The notes: generated by a model from the letters alone, not told the origin. Shown: positions 1-10,750, counted from the stretch's first letter. The stretch: 64,000 nucleotides of DNA from Sphingobacterium sp. (GCA_029239355.1 JAQZAZ010000009.1:1-64000); one strand, 5' to 3'. Translations and numbers: made by a program.

Positions 1-43
1 AGCAGTAAATAAGTATATTTGCTTTCGAAAACAAATTAAAAAC

Positions 44-1048
44 ATGCAGGGGAAAAAGATTGGTATAATAGGTAGCGGGAGCTGGGCGACGGCGATGATC
101 AAGATGCTATGCGAAAATGACCAAGACAAACATATTTTTTGGTGGATTAGAAAAGAGGAAGATGCCGAATATATTCAAAAATTTAAACACAATCCAACTT
201 ATTTGAGTGGAATTTCTGTGGATTTGAATATTACTTCCATTGATACAAATGCCAAAAATGTTGTTACTAATTCGGATATTGTTATTTTAAATACGCCAGC
301 AGCCTACTTAAAAGACGCATTGAGGGGTGTCACCAAAGAAGATTTTAAAGATAAAATTGTGGTATCTGCCATTAAAGGGATTATTCCTAAAGATAATCTA
401 ATTATTGGCGAGTTTTTGGAACAGCATTATGATATTGACATCGAGCAGATTTGTGTGGTTGGAGGTCCCTGCCACGCTGAGGAAGTTGCATTGGGCAAGC
501 TATCTTATCTGACATTTGGTTGCAAAAATTTGGAAAGTGCAGCTTTGGTAGCGTCTCTTTTATCTTCTAGGGTCATTAAAACGATCCTATCTGCAGATAT
601 TTTAGGTATTGAGTTTGGAGCTGTATTAAAAAATATTTATGCCTTGGCGGGTGGTATCTGTCATGGGTTGGGCTATGGCGATAACTTTCAGGCGGTACTG
701 GTTTCTAACGCTATTCGCGAAATGCGCCAGTTTGTAGCTAAAGTAGATGGTGATACATCCAGGGATGTTAATACCTCGGCTTATCTAGGGGACTTGTTGG
801 TAACAGCATATTCGCAATTCAGCCGTAACCGAACATTTGGTAATATGATCGGTAAAGGATATAGTGTGCAGTCTGCACAACTCGAAATGAATATGGTGGC
901 TGAGGGCTATTATGCATCGGCTTGTATTCAGGAATATGCAGAAAAGTATGCAGTCGAATTACCAATTTGTGATGCAGTATACCAAATTTTATATCAACAT
1001 CAACCTGCATCCAAAATTATTCAGGCTTTGAGCGAAAAATTAACATAA
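44..1048 (+). CDS. gpsA: NAD(P)-dependent glycerol-3-phosphate dehydrogenase
   Basis: N-terminal GIIGSGSWATA Rossmann motif; LKNIYALAGGICHGLGYGDN catalytic Lys region typical of GpsA. Confidence 0.93.
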   Translation: MQGKKIGIIGSGSWATAMIKMLCENDQDKHIFWWIRKEEDAEYIQKFKHNPTYLSGISVDLNITSIDTNAKNVVTNSDIVILNTPAAYLKDALRGVTKEDFKDKIVVSAIKGIIPKDNLIIGEFLEQHYDIDIEQICVVGGPCHAEEVALGKLSYLTFGCKNLESAALVASLLSSRVIKTILSADILGIEFGAVLKNIYALAGGICHGLGYGDNFQAVLVSNAIREMRQFVAKVDGDTSRDVNTSAYLGDLLVTAYSQFSRNRTFGNMIGKGYSVQSAQLEMNMVAEGYYASACIQEYAEKYAVELPICDAVYQILYQHQPASKIIQALSEKLT

Positions 1049-1065
1049 ACGTAGCGATAGAGTAG

Positions 1066-1962
1066 ATGATAACAAGAGAAGCAATTGCTTTAGCTTATAA
1101 AGAAATTCAAGATGAAATATGCCAGGCCTTGGAGCGTTTGGATGGTTCGGCCCGATTTGAGGAAGAGCTATGGGAAAGGGATGGTGGTGGAGGTGGCCGA
1201 ACCCGGATTATTCAAAACGGCAATATATTGGAAAAGGGTGGGGTTAACTTTTCTGCCGTCCATGGGAAACTGCCTGAATCGATCAAAAAGGCATTCGGTG
1301 TGGATGAAGATGATTTTTTTGCCACTGGAGTTTCCATCGTTATTCATCCGAATAATCCTTGGGTACCGATCATTCATATGAATATCCGATATTTCGAATT
1401 AAATGAGCAGATCCGTTGGTTTGGAGGGGGGATCGACCTCACGCCGCATTATGTTGATGCAGATGACGCTAATTTTTTTCATCGGCAATTAAAATCGGTA
1501 TGCGATAAACATAATCCTACTTTTTACGATGAATTTAAAAAATGGGCCGATGATTATTTCTTTATTCGTCACCGCCAAGAAACGCGTGGAATAGGTGGAG
1601 TATTCTATGATAAGTTAAATACCGAGAAAACAGGAATGTCTATGGAAGAAATTTTTGCATTTTCCTGTGATTTAGGACGTATTTTCGCACCAACTTATAC
1701 GGTATTGGTTGATAAAAATAGAAATAAAACTTTCGATGATAAGCAGAAAAATTGGCAATTGATCCGCCGTGGACGCTACGTCGAATTTAATTTGGTATGG
1801 GATTCTGGTACCAAATTTGGATTGGAGACGAATGGACGCATAGAGTCCATATTAATGAGTTTACCATCCCAAGCCAATTGGGTATATGATCATCAACCCG
1901 AAGAAGGCTCCGAAGAAGCCAAAACCTTATCCTTATTGCGAAAAGGTGTTAACTGGATTTAA
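1066..1962 (+). CDS. hemF: Oxygen-dependent coproporphyrinogen III oxidase
   Basis: Motifs WERDGGGGGRTRI, WFGGGIDLTPHYV, FNLVWDSGTKFGLETNGRIESILMSLP typical of HemF. Confidence 0.95.
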   Translation: MITREAIALAYKEIQDEICQALERLDGSARFEEELWERDGGGGGRTRIIQNGNILEKGGVNFSAVHGKLPESIKKAFGVDEDDFFATGVSIVIHPNNPWVPIIHMNIRYFELNEQIRWFGGGIDLTPHYVDADDANFFHRQLKSVCDKHNPTFYDEFKKWADDYFFIRHRQETRGIGGVFYDKLNTEKTGMSMEEIFAFSCDLGRIFAPTYTVLVDKNRNKTFDDKQKNWQLIRRGRYVEFNLVWDSGTKFGLETNGRIESILMSLPSQANWVYDHQPEEGSEEAKTLSLLRKGVNWI

Positions 1963-1981
1963 TAATCGAAAAAAGAATTAG

Positions 1982-3241
1982 ATGGTTTCATACCAAAAGT
2001 TTACGTTAGAAAATGGCTTGCGTGTCTTGGTACACGAGGATCATAACACAGCAATGGCCTGTGTAAATATATTGTATGATGTAGGTGCGCGAGATGAATC
2101 TCCAGAACAAACGGGTTTTGCCCATTTGTTCGAGCATTTGATGTTTGGTGGTAGCGTCAATATTCCAAACTTTGATACTGAATTGCAAAAAGTAGGCGGT
2201 GAAAACAATGCCTTTACCAGCAATGATATCACTAATTACTACATTACTTTGCCCTCTTCTAATTTAGAAACTGCACTTTGGTTAGAATCTGATCGAATGT
2301 TGAGCTTGGCTTTCTCGCCTCAGAGCCTTGAAGTACAGCGGAGTGTGGTGAGTGAAGAGTTTAAGCAGCGCTATCTTAATCAGCCCTATGGTGATGCTTG
2401 GCTTAAATTGCGACCTCTGGCTTATAAGGTACATCCATATCGTTGGGCAACCATTGGAAAAGAGTTGAAACATATTGAAGATGCCACCATGGAGGACGTT
2501 AAAGCATTCTTTAAATTACATTATAATCCACAGAGTGCAATCATGGTGATTGCAGGGGATGTACATTATGAAGACGTTAAATCTATGGTCCAAAAATGGT
2601 TCGGTGATATTGATCCCGGTCAAAAATACATCCGCCAACTTCCACAGGAGCCCATACAAAAAGAATTGAGAAGGGAGATAATTTTTGCGCCTGTACCACT
2701 GGACGCCCTTTATATGACTTTCCATGGGCCTGCCCGGCTGGAAGAAGGTTATTTTGCTATGGATCTGTTGTCGGATATTCTTTCTAGAGGATCTTCATCA
2801 AGGCTCTACCGCAGACTGGTGAAAGAAGAGCAACTATTTAGTGAACTAAATGCCTATGTAATGGGCAGTATTGACAATAACTTGTTTGTAATTGAAGGTA
2901 AACCATCCGAGGGAATATCCTTAGAAGACGCCGAAAATGCCGTATGGGCTGAACTTGATCTCCTAAAAAAAGAATTGGTGTCTAATGTCGAATTGGAAAA
3001 AGTTAAAAATAAAATGGAGTCAACAAATGTATTTGCAGAATTATCGATCTTGGATAAGGCAATGAATTTGGCTTTTCATGAGTTGCTTGGCGACGCCGAC
3101 GGTATCAACACCGAAGTTTCGAAATATTTGACCGTGACTGCTGAACAAGTGCGGCAGCAAGCACAGGCTATTTTTAATCGTGAGAACGCATCAATATTAA
3201 TGTATAAAGCACAAGAGGAGGAGATACGACATGTTGGATAG
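1982..3241 (+). CDS. M16 family zinc metallopeptidase (catalytic subunit-like)
   Basis: HxxEH zinc motif in GFAHLFEHLMFGG; pitrilysin-like length and architecture. Confidence 0.9.
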   Translation: MVSYQKFTLENGLRVLVHEDHNTAMACVNILYDVGARDESPEQTGFAHLFEHLMFGGSVNIPNFDTELQKVGGENNAFTSNDITNYYITLPSSNLETALWLESDRMLSLAFSPQSLEVQRSVVSEEFKQRYLNQPYGDAWLKLRPLAYKVHPYRWATIGKELKHIEDATMEDVKAFFKLHYNPQSAIMVIAGDVHYEDVKSMVQKWFGDIDPGQKYIRQLPQEPIQKELRREIIFAPVPLDALYMTFHGPARLEEGYFAMDLLSDILSRGSSSRLYRRLVKEEQLFSELNAYVMGSIDNNLFVIEGKPSEGISLEDAENAVWAELDLLKKELVSNVELEKVKNKMESTNVFAELSILDKAMNLAFHELLGDADGINTEVSKYLTVTAEQVRQQAQAIFNRENASILMYKAQEEEIRHVG

Positions 3242-4553
3242 AACAAAGGCACCGGAATTTCGTGAAATTGGCAATATAACTTTAAAAAAGCCTGTTAAAA
3301 AACGATTCGCAAACGGCTTGCCAGTATATATATTTCACTCTCCTGAACAGGAACTTGTTCGTATCGAATGGATTTTTGAGAATAAATACCTGGATGCGCA
3401 AAGTGAAAATCCATTACTAAATAGTGCATTAAGCGCTTTGCTCAAAGAGGGGACGATGACGATGTCAAGTGCAGAGATTGCCGACAAGGTAGATTTTTAT
3501 GGTGCTTTTCTTGTACCTGAATACTCTTTTGATATTACTTCACTCTCTTTGTATACATTGAATAGACACAGTCAAGTACTTCTGCCACTTGTTAAAGAGA
3601 TTCTGACAGAAGCATCAATTCCGCAACAGGAGCTTGATACCTATCTTCGCAACAATAAACAAAAGTTTCAGGTGTCCGTTCAGAAAAATGACTACCTAGC
3701 GCGGCGGAAGTTCTACAATTTGGTCTTTGGAGAGAGCAATCGTTATGGGCGTACACCAAAATTGGAGGATTATGATGCGATCGATCGGGATCAATTAGTT
3801 GCGTTATATCAAAAAGAGATCGTGCCGAATAATTGTACCTTGATCGTTTCGGGGAATGTTTCTGACGATCTAATCAACGAGCTGGAGCAGATCTTTGGAC
3901 TTGAGTGGAGGAGTGAAACGACATGCGCTAATGTAGATCATCCTATATTATTCCAAGAAGTAGCTGGTCTGGCTTACGAAGAGAAAGAGAATGCATTGCA
4001 GTCGGCCATTCGTCTGGGGACTCAGACCATTTCGAGGACACATGCGGATTATCCTGCTCTACAATTTGTAAATACGCTGCTAGGAGGGTTTTTTGGTTCA
4101 CGTTTGATGCGTAATATCCGTGAGGAAAAAGGATATACCTATAGTATCGGTTCTGCGGTGGCTACCTTGAAACATACTGGCTTTTTAACGATTGCGACAG
4201 AAGTGGGGGTGGACGTAACTAATGCGACTTTGGTGGAGATAGAAAAGGAGATCAATCTCTTAAAGACTGCATTAGCTACGCATGAAGAAGTAGAGCTGGT
4301 GAAAACGTATATGGAAGGATCTATGTTAGGATCACTCGAGAGTATTTTTTCTCACGCTGATAAATTCAAAAGTGTGTTGTTGAACGATATGGGCTTGACG
4401 TATTATTCTTATTACATGGAGCAGATTAAAACGATGACGCCCGAAAAAGCTCGTGATATAGCAAATAAATATCTCGATTTCGACCAAATGGTAAAGGTTG
4501 TTGTGGGCAAGTTCAATCAATTGAAACCAATTCATCAAACGGTTGTAAATTAA
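3231..4553 (+). CDS. M16 family peptidase-like protein lacking HxxEH (non-catalytic partner)
   Basis: M16-like RNIREEKGYTYSIGSAV motif, no HxxEH; overlaps the upstream M16 gene by 11 nt. Confidence 0.87.
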   Translation: MLDRTKAPEFREIGNITLKKPVKKRFANGLPVYIFHSPEQELVRIEWIFENKYLDAQSENPLLNSALSALLKEGTMTMSSAEIADKVDFYGAFLVPEYSFDITSLSLYTLNRHSQVLLPLVKEILTEASIPQQELDTYLRNNKQKFQVSVQKNDYLARRKFYNLVFGESNRYGRTPKLEDYDAIDRDQLVALYQKEIVPNNCTLIVSGNVSDDLINELEQIFGLEWRSETTCANVDHPILFQEVAGLAYEEKENALQSAIRLGTQTISRTHADYPALQFVNTLLGGFFGSRLMRNIREEKGYTYSIGSAVATLKHTGFLTIATEVGVDVTNATLVEIEKEINLLKTALATHEEVELVKTYMEGSMLGSLESIFSHADKFKSVLLNDMGLTYYSYYMEQIKTMTPEKARDIANKYLDFDQMVKVVVGKFNQLKPIHQTVVN

Positions 4554-4624
4554 ATTTTGTGAACTACAAAAATCAAATCCAACTTTGTATTTTTGATTTT
4601 TGTTAAAAAAGCATACGATCCAGC

Positions 4625-5578
4625 ATGGAATTAAAATTAAAAAGACCATTGGTATTTTTCGATTTAGAGACGACAGGAGTTAATGTTGCGACTGATCGAA
4701 TTGTAGAAGTATCATTTTTGAAAGTGATGCCCAGTGGTGAGGAAACAGTATATACGAAGAAAATTAATCCAGAAAGACCGATTCCTGCGGAATCAACGTT
4801 TTTCCATGGCATTCGTGACGAGGACATTAAAGATGCGCCAACATTTAAAGCAATTGCAGTAGAACTGGCCGCCTTTATTGGCGAGTCGGACTTGGCAGGA
4901 TATAATTCAAATAAGTTTGACGTACCCATGCTCATGGAAGAGTTTTTACGTGCAGGCGTAGATTTTTCTTTGGAAGGGCGTGCCTTTGTTGATGTACAGA
5001 ACATCTTCCATCAAATGGAGCAGCGCACATTAAAGGCCGCGTATAAATTTTATTGCGATGAGAATCTTGAGAATGCGCATACTGCTGAAGCGGACGTACG
5101 TGCTACTTATGAAGTTTTGAAAGCACAATTGACAAAATATGAGGGATCTGCATTTGAGGATCGCCATGGTGTTATATCTTATCCTGTCGTCAACGACGTA
5201 GCTGCATTACATGAATTTACAAACTTAAGTAAGCCTGTGGATTTTGCGGGCCGCATTGTATATAACGAAGATGGCTTGGAAACTATTAATTTCGGCAAAC
5301 ACAAGGGAAAACCTATTATGGAGGTATTTGAACAAGAGCCGAGTTATTACGCCTGGATGCAGAATGGAGATTTTCCGCTATATACCAAAAAAGTACTGGA
5401 AAATATCTGGATAAGATATAAGAAAGAAAAAAGTGAGCAAAAAGCGAAAGCGGCACCCACCCATTCGGTAGAGGATAAAAAAACCGCTAAAAAGGAATTC
5501 AATCAGCAAAAAGAAGAGGCACCTCAAAGTATCTCTCTGGATATGCTGAAAGGATTGCAAGATAAATTTAAAAAATAA
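4625..5578 (+). CDS. DnaQ-like 3'-5' exonuclease with C-terminal DUF3820-like region
   Basis: FFDLETTGVN ExoI motif, GYNSNKFDVPML ExoII, AHTAEADVRAT ExoIII; FGKHKGKPIMEV downstream. Confidence 0.88.
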   Translation: MELKLKRPLVFFDLETTGVNVATDRIVEVSFLKVMPSGEETVYTKKINPERPIPAESTFFHGIRDEDIKDAPTFKAIAVELAAFIGESDLAGYNSNKFDVPMLMEEFLRAGVDFSLEGRAFVDVQNIFHQMEQRTLKAAYKFYCDENLENAHTAEADVRATYEVLKAQLTKYEGSAFEDRHGVISYPVVNDVAALHEFTNLSKPVDFAGRIVYNEDGLETINFGKHKGKPIMEVFEQEPSYYAWMQNGDFPLYTKKVLENIWIRYKKEKSEQKAKAAPTHSVEDKKTAKKEFNQQKEEAPQSISLDMLKGLQDKFKK

Positions 5579-5605
5579 CTTTATTAATAGCTTAGAAAAA
5601 GGATT

Positions 5606-6562
5606 ATGGAATTCAAACAAGAAGTGGAGCATGTACAATGTTTGATTATTGGTTCGGGCCCAGCGGGATATACTGCAGCAATTTATGCAGCTCGTGCGGA
5701 TATGAAGCCAGTGGTTTATACAGGTATTGTACCGGGGGGGCAGTTAACACAAACAACAGAAGTGGACAATTTTCCGGGGTATCCAAAAGGGATTACAGGA
5801 CCAGTTATGATGGAAGATCTACGGGAGCAAGCTGAACGCTTTGGAACTTCCGTACGCTTTGGTTATGTGACAAAAGTAGACTTCACAGGCGATGTACATC
5901 GCGTAGAAATAGACGGGACAGTACAAGTTACAGCAGACACGGTGATTATTGCTACAGGAGCAACAGCGAAGTGGTTGGGCTTGGAATCTGAACAAAAATA
6001 TAACGGCTTTGGGGTATCAGCTTGTGCGGTGTGTGATGGTTTTTTCTTTAAAAATCAAGAAGTCGCAATCGTAGGTGCCGGCGACACTGCCGCAGAGGAG
6101 GCAACTTATCTCGCAAAATTATGTTCGAAAATACATATGTTGGTGCGTCGTGATGAATTCCGTGCTTCCAAAGCAATGGTGCACCGCGTAATGAACACGC
6201 CAAATATTGAAGTACATTATAACTCCGAAGCAAAAGAGGTATTAGGTGATGGTCAGGTCGTGACTGGAATCCGAGTGATTAACAACAAAGACCAGTCTGA
6301 AAAAGATCTGGAAGTAACGGGGTTCTTCGTGGCAATCGGTCATAAACCAAATACTGAATTATTTACAGGAGTATTGGATATGGATGAAATAGGGTATTTG
6401 ATTACTAAGCCAGATAGTACGGCCACCAATATACCTGGGGTATTTGCCTGTGGAGATGTACAGGACAATATATTCCGTCAAGCAATTACTGCGGCCGGTA
6501 CCGGTTGTATGGCAGCGCTTGAAGCAGAAAGATATCTTGCAGCCAAAGAAAGCGGAGAATAG
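5606..6562 (+). CDS. trxB: Thioredoxin-disulfide reductase
   Basis: GSGPAGYTAAIYAARA, redox CAVC, GDVQDNIFRQAITAAGTGCMAA. Confidence 0.95.
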   Translation: MEFKQEVEHVQCLIIGSGPAGYTAAIYAARADMKPVVYTGIVPGGQLTQTTEVDNFPGYPKGITGPVMMEDLREQAERFGTSVRFGYVTKVDFTGDVHRVEIDGTVQVTADTVIIATGATAKWLGLESEQKYNGFGVSACAVCDGFFFKNQEVAIVGAGDTAAEEATYLAKLCSKIHMLVRRDEFRASKAMVHRVMNTPNIEVHYNSEAKEVLGDGQVVTGIRVINNKDQSEKDLEVTGFFVAIGHKPNTELFTGVLDMDEIGYLITKPDSTATNIPGVFACGDVQDNIFRQAITAAGTGCMAALEAERYLAAKESGE

Positions 6563-6630
6563 AACAGCCTGATCGGAAGTTTTTTTGGAAGTATTTCTAA
6601 TGGGGTAAAATTGTTTAAGCATTTTTAAGA

Positions 6631-6658
6631 AATAAGCTCGATTGTCATCGGGCTTATT
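6631..6658 (+). terminator. Putative rho-independent terminator downstream of trxB
   Basis: AATAAGCTCGAT-tgtc-ATCGGGCTTATT stem followed by T-rich sequence. Confidence 0.65.
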
Positions 6659-6836
6659 TTGTATTAAGTTGTCGCTGTCTCAGGGAGTAGGTGTTTGTTA
6701 TACTAATAAGCTTTGTCTATTAAGGTGAATTTATTTCCTTTATGGTATAGTTTTACTCTACGACATACTGCCCTTTGCAAAGCCTAAATACGATGAGCTT
6801 TTAGCTTCTCAAAATTGACTTTGACAATGCTTAATT

Positions 6837-7340
6837 TTATTTGTTTTCTTCGACTTCAAATACCGTGTCGATTTTCCAATTGGTTTTATCTTTGGATGCA
6901 GCCACAGCCAAACGGTCGCAACGTTCGTTTAAAGGATGCCCAGCATGGCCTTTTACCCAAACCAATTTGACCTTATGTAGTTTATAAACATTCATCAAAC
7001 GCATCCACAGATCTTTATTTTTTTTACCAGCAAAGCCCTTTTGGATCCATCCATGTACCCATTTTTTGTCAATAGCATCGATGATATATTTGGAATCAGA
7101 GTATACTGTAACCGGTTGGTTTAAGTTTTTCAAAGCTTCGAGCCCTACAATAACGGCCATCAGCTCCATACGGTTATTGGTTGTTTTTCTATACCCTCCC
7201 GAAAATTCTTTTTCTATCAATTTACCTTTAAATGCCTCATTGTCGCCTGTATAAATAGTCCTTAAGATAGTTCCATAACCCCCTGGACCTGGATTTCCAC
7301 TTGACGCACCGTCTGTATATAATTCGATCATACCCTCCAA
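6837..7340 (-). CDS. rnhA: Ribonuclease HI
   Basis: [51 protein letters not shown]. Confidence 0.94.
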   Translation of the reverse strand: MEGMIELYTDGASSGNPGPGGYGTILRTIYTGDNEAFKGKLIEKEFSGGYRKTTNNRMELMAVIVGLEALKNLNQPVTVYSDSKYIIDAIDKKWVHGWIQKGFAGKKNKDLWMRLMNVYKLHKVKLVWVKGHAGHPLNERCDRLAVAASKDKTNWKIDTVFEVEENK

Positions 7341-7541
7341 ACATAGATAAATTTGTGTTGAAATACAATTATAATTGTTCCTTGCTAGATCTATATCCTG
7401 ACAATCTGATCTAAATGTTTTGAAGTTATTCGGTTTAGCAAGAGCGTCTTCGCTGTAATTTATCGCTTACACAATAAAATTCTGGTGATTTATATGTATT
7501 TTGCTGGCTTAAACTCGTTATGTAATCGATAATTTAGCTCT

Positions 7542-9377
7542 ATGAAGTTTCAAAAGGTTTCTCTTTTTGTTCTTTTAGCGTCGGCGTGTTTCAACGTCAG
7601 CGCTCAGAACACTATTTCAGCACAAAAAATGGATTGGTTTGAAGACGCCAAGTTGGGGATTTTTATTCATTGGGGGATCTACTCTGTTAACGGGATCTCA
7701 GAGTCATGGTCATTCTTCAATAATTATATTAACTATGATAATTATATCAAACAGCTTGATGGTTTTACAGCCAAAAATTATAAGCCAAAGGAGTGGGCTA
7801 AACTGATCAAACAAGCAGGAGCAAAGTATACTGTGATTACAACGAAACATCATGATGGGATTTCCTTGTGGAATACTCGGGCCGATAAAGCCATTACAAG
7901 CCTAAGAGATGCCGCTGCCAAACAGGATGTTATTACACCTTTTGTTCAGGCTATTCAGCAGGAGGGACTGCATACGGGGCTCTATTATTCCTTGCCGGAT
8001 TGGAGCCATCCTTATTACGATGTATTTACACGCGCAAGAAAACGATACGAACTTGTCAAAGAGCCTAATCGTTGGAACCACTATGTCGAATATTATCAAA
8101 AACAACTCAGCGAATTATCGCAGCAATATAAACCCGAATTGATCTGGTTTGATGGAGACTGGGAACATAGTGCAGAGGAGTGGAAATCCAAGGAAACGTT
8201 GTCGCTTTTGCGGAAATACAACCCGAACATTATTATTAATTCGCGCTTGAATCATCATGGCGATTACGAGACTCCTGAGCAGGGGATTCCAGTAAGCCGG
8301 CCAGATACTAAATTCTGGGAGCTTTGTTATACCATGAATGACTCTTGGGGATATCAGCCATTTGACAAGAAATACAAATCGCCCAATATGATTATCCGTA
8401 CTCTGGTAGATTGTATTTCCATGGGAGGAAATCTCCTCTTGGATATCGGCCCGAAAGCTGATGGCAGTATTCCCGAAGAGCAGGTGAATATTTTGAAGCA
8501 GTTGGGAAGATGGACGGATAAACACGCTTCTGCGATATATGGCACGAGAGCGGGTATTCCATTCGAAAATTACAATGGGAAGTCCGCTTTGTCAAAAGAT
8601 GGAAAAACCCTCTATCTCTATGTATATGAACAAAAACCGCAATTGCAGTTAAAGGGGATGCTGAATGGCGCTATTCAGGCGGTTTCTGTTGTTGGAGATG
8701 CCAGGTCTAAGGTAACTGCGGTATCGCTGGATGAAAAAGTGCAATTGGACCTGACAAAAGTTAACTTTGATCAGGACGTCACAGTATTCGCCTTGACATT
8801 CAAAGACAAGGTACAGTGGCATGAACCCCAGGAGGAAGCTATTACATTACAGGCTGTACTCGACAACAAGCAAACTAATACTGCATTAAACCAAATTGCA
8901 TCGACCCTCCATACTGGGAAAAATATTTTTGATCATTCCGGTTTGACATTCGATGGTATGGAAGCAAAATTACCTATTGGAAATTTGACGAATCCAGCCG
9001 TTTTAGATTGGGTTAAAAATCATGCTGAGGCACTTTATGAAACAGGGAAGGGACTTCCGGAAGGACATTATGAAGGTTTAAGCGCGCTTTCAAAGGATCG
9101 TCAGACCCTTTATCTTTTTGTTGAAGGGACACCAACAGGACCTATTGCGCTTAAAGGAATAAAAAACGGTATCGCTCGGATTCGACTGGTGGGTGAAGGA
9201 TCCATGATCAATCATGAAATTTTCAATAAACTTTACTGGAGCAGTATTCCTGGCATAGTTTATATTCAGGCTCCGAAGGAACGCTTGGATAAAAATATGA
9301 CTGTTATTGCGGTGTTATTGGATTCGCCTTTGGCATTGCACCGCGAGGAAGTTGGCGCGATTGAAAATAATCTCTAA
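7542..9377 (+). CDS. GH29 alpha-L-fucosidase with two C-terminal beta-type domains
   Basis: Signal peptide; KLGIFIHWGIYSV, TTKHHDGISLW, ELIWFDGDWEH (GH29 nucleophile region). Confidence 0.9.
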   Translation: MKFQKVSLFVLLASACFNVSAQNTISAQKMDWFEDAKLGIFIHWGIYSVNGISESWSFFNNYINYDNYIKQLDGFTAKNYKPKEWAKLIKQAGAKYTVITTKHHDGISLWNTRADKAITSLRDAAAKQDVITPFVQAIQQEGLHTGLYYSLPDWSHPYYDVFTRARKRYELVKEPNRWNHYVEYYQKQLSELSQQYKPELIWFDGDWEHSAEEWKSKETLSLLRKYNPNIIINSRLNHHGDYETPEQGIPVSRPDTKFWELCYTMNDSWGYQPFDKKYKSPNMIIRTLVDCISMGGNLLLDIGPKADGSIPEEQVNILKQLGRWTDKHASAIYGTRAGIPFENYNGKSALSKDGKTLYLYVYEQKPQLQLKGMLNGAIQAVSVVGDARSKVTAVSLDEKVQLDLTKVNFDQDVTVFALTFKDKVQWHEPQEEAITLQAVLDNKQTNTALNQIASTLHTGKNIFDHSGLTFDGMEAKLPIGNLTNPAVLDWVKNHAEALYETGKGLPEGHYEGLSALSKDRQTLYLFVEGTPTGPIALKGIKNGIARIRLVGEGSMINHEIFNKLYWSSIPGIVYIQAPKERLDKNMTVIAVLLDSPLALHREEVGAIENNL

Positions 9378-9399
9378 TTACTGCTGAATAAATTATTTG

Positions 9400-9430
9400 A
9401 GCCCGAGATGTTAGCATCTCGGGCTTTTTT
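9400..9430 (+). terminator. Rho-independent terminator downstream of GH29
   Basis: AGCCCGAGATG-ttag-CATCTCGGGCT followed by a T run. Confidence 0.85.
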
Positions 9431-9497
9431 ATCTGATCTACAATAATTTTTGATGTAGCTGTTATGGTGTGAAATATTTTTATACTAAATTAGACAG

Positions 9498-9956
9498 ATG
9501 AGCCTATTGCATACTTTTCTTGCATCCCTGTCGGCGGTCGCACTATGTGTTTGCTGTACTGCCGGAGATGGAAATAAAATGGAACGACAACGTGCGGATT
9601 CGCTAGCGAACAAAGTGGTTGAGGGAAAAATAAATCTGAAATGGCTGGCCAAATCAGACGAATTTATGTATTTCAATGAGAAATACTTTCATGAACCGGC
9701 TGATTTGAAAACGATACCGAAGTTTGACAAGGTACAGATTCAAATTGTAACCTATCGTATTTATAAGCATGTCAAGTTGTCGGATAACCGTTATCATTTT
9801 GCTGTAAAACAGGCAAAAGATTTGCATATACCCAATAAGGCTTTTGTTTATTATCAGCGTTCCTTCGATGAGATGAATCGAAAGGCCGCCGCTAGCAAAG
9901 ATTCTATTCGGCTGGAGCTTCCTGATAACTACGCTATCAAATTGATAAACGAGTAG
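9498..9956 (+). CDS. Hypothetical secreted protein / putative lipoprotein
   Basis: 152 aa ORF, hydrophobic N-terminus with Cys cluster (ALCVCCTAG). Confidence 0.6.
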   Translation: MSLLHTFLASLSAVALCVCCTAGDGNKMERQRADSLANKVVEGKINLKWLAKSDEFMYFNEKYFHEPADLKTIPKFDKVQIQIVTYRIYKHVKLSDNRYHFAVKQAKDLHIPNKAFVYYQRSFDEMNRKAAASKDSIRLELPDNYAIKLINE

Positions 9957-10042
9957 TGAACTCGTCTCTTATTTAAAAAGTTATCCTTTCGAGGCCAATA
10001 GATTCATCAGATTTATTTATTTTTAAGGGACTAAGCAAGCAC

Positions 10043-10750
10043 ATGGAAAAGAAAAATATCGTTGTATTAACAGGAGCGGGGATTTCTGCCGAAAGTGGGA
10101 TACCTACTTTTAGGGATGCAAATGGACTATGGGAGGGACATGATGTGATGGCTGTAGCCTCTATTGACGGCTGGAAGAAAAATCCGGCGCTTGTTCAGGA
10201 ATTTTACAACCTTAGACGCAAGGCGGCGCTGGCCGCAAGGGCAAATGCAGCGCATCTCGCTTTATGTCAGTTGGAATCTGCCTATCAGGTCACAATCATC
10301 ACACAAAATGTCGATTTGTTGCACGAGCAGGCTGGCTCTACGAAGATTATACATTTACATGGTCGGTTGGATCAATCCAAGTCGTCCATTGATGATCGTT
10401 TGGTATACCCGATAGAAGGTGATGAAATAAAAATGGGGGATCTCTGTGAAAAAGGAAGTCAACTGCGCCCGAATATCGTGTGGTTTGGCGAAGCGGTTCC
10501 GGAGATTGAACGGGCAATGTCCTATGTTTCAAAAGCAGATATCCTTATTATTATCGGAACTTCATTGCAGGTTTATCCAGCGGCCGGGCTGCGACAATTT
10601 GCGCCTAATTATTGCCGGTCTTTCTTAATCGACAAACAGATTCCGAATAGTACAACTTTAGGTCGAATACAATGTTTTGAAGAAGCAGCTACGGCGGCGG
10701 TTCCAATTTTGGTGGCACAGTTACTTAAAGAAACTTCGGTTAAAGAGTAA
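10043..10750 (+). CDS. SIR2 family NAD-dependent deacylase
   Basis: GAGISAESGIPTFRDANGLWE, FYNLRR, TQNVDLLHEQAGS, HGRL, GTSLQVYPAAGL. Confidence 0.9.
   Translation: MEKKNIVVLTGAGISAESGIPTFRDANGLWEGHDVMAVASIDGWKKNPALVQEFYNLRRKAALAARANAAHLALCQLESAYQVTIITQNVDLLHEQAGSTKIIHLHGRLDQSKSSIDDRLVYPIEGDEIKMGDLCEKGSQLRPNIVWFGEAVPEIERAMSYVSKADILIIIGTSLQVYPAAGLRQFAPNYCRSFLIDKQIPNSTTLGRIQCFEEAATAAVPILVAQLLKETSVKE

Noticed and set aside
4603-5004. 133 aa minus-strand ORF inside the DnaQ-like gene
   Set aside because: Shadow of a conserved exonuclease domain.
8115-8525. 136 aa minus-strand ORF inside GH29
   Set aside because: Antisense to a motif-rich GH29 gene; no independent support.
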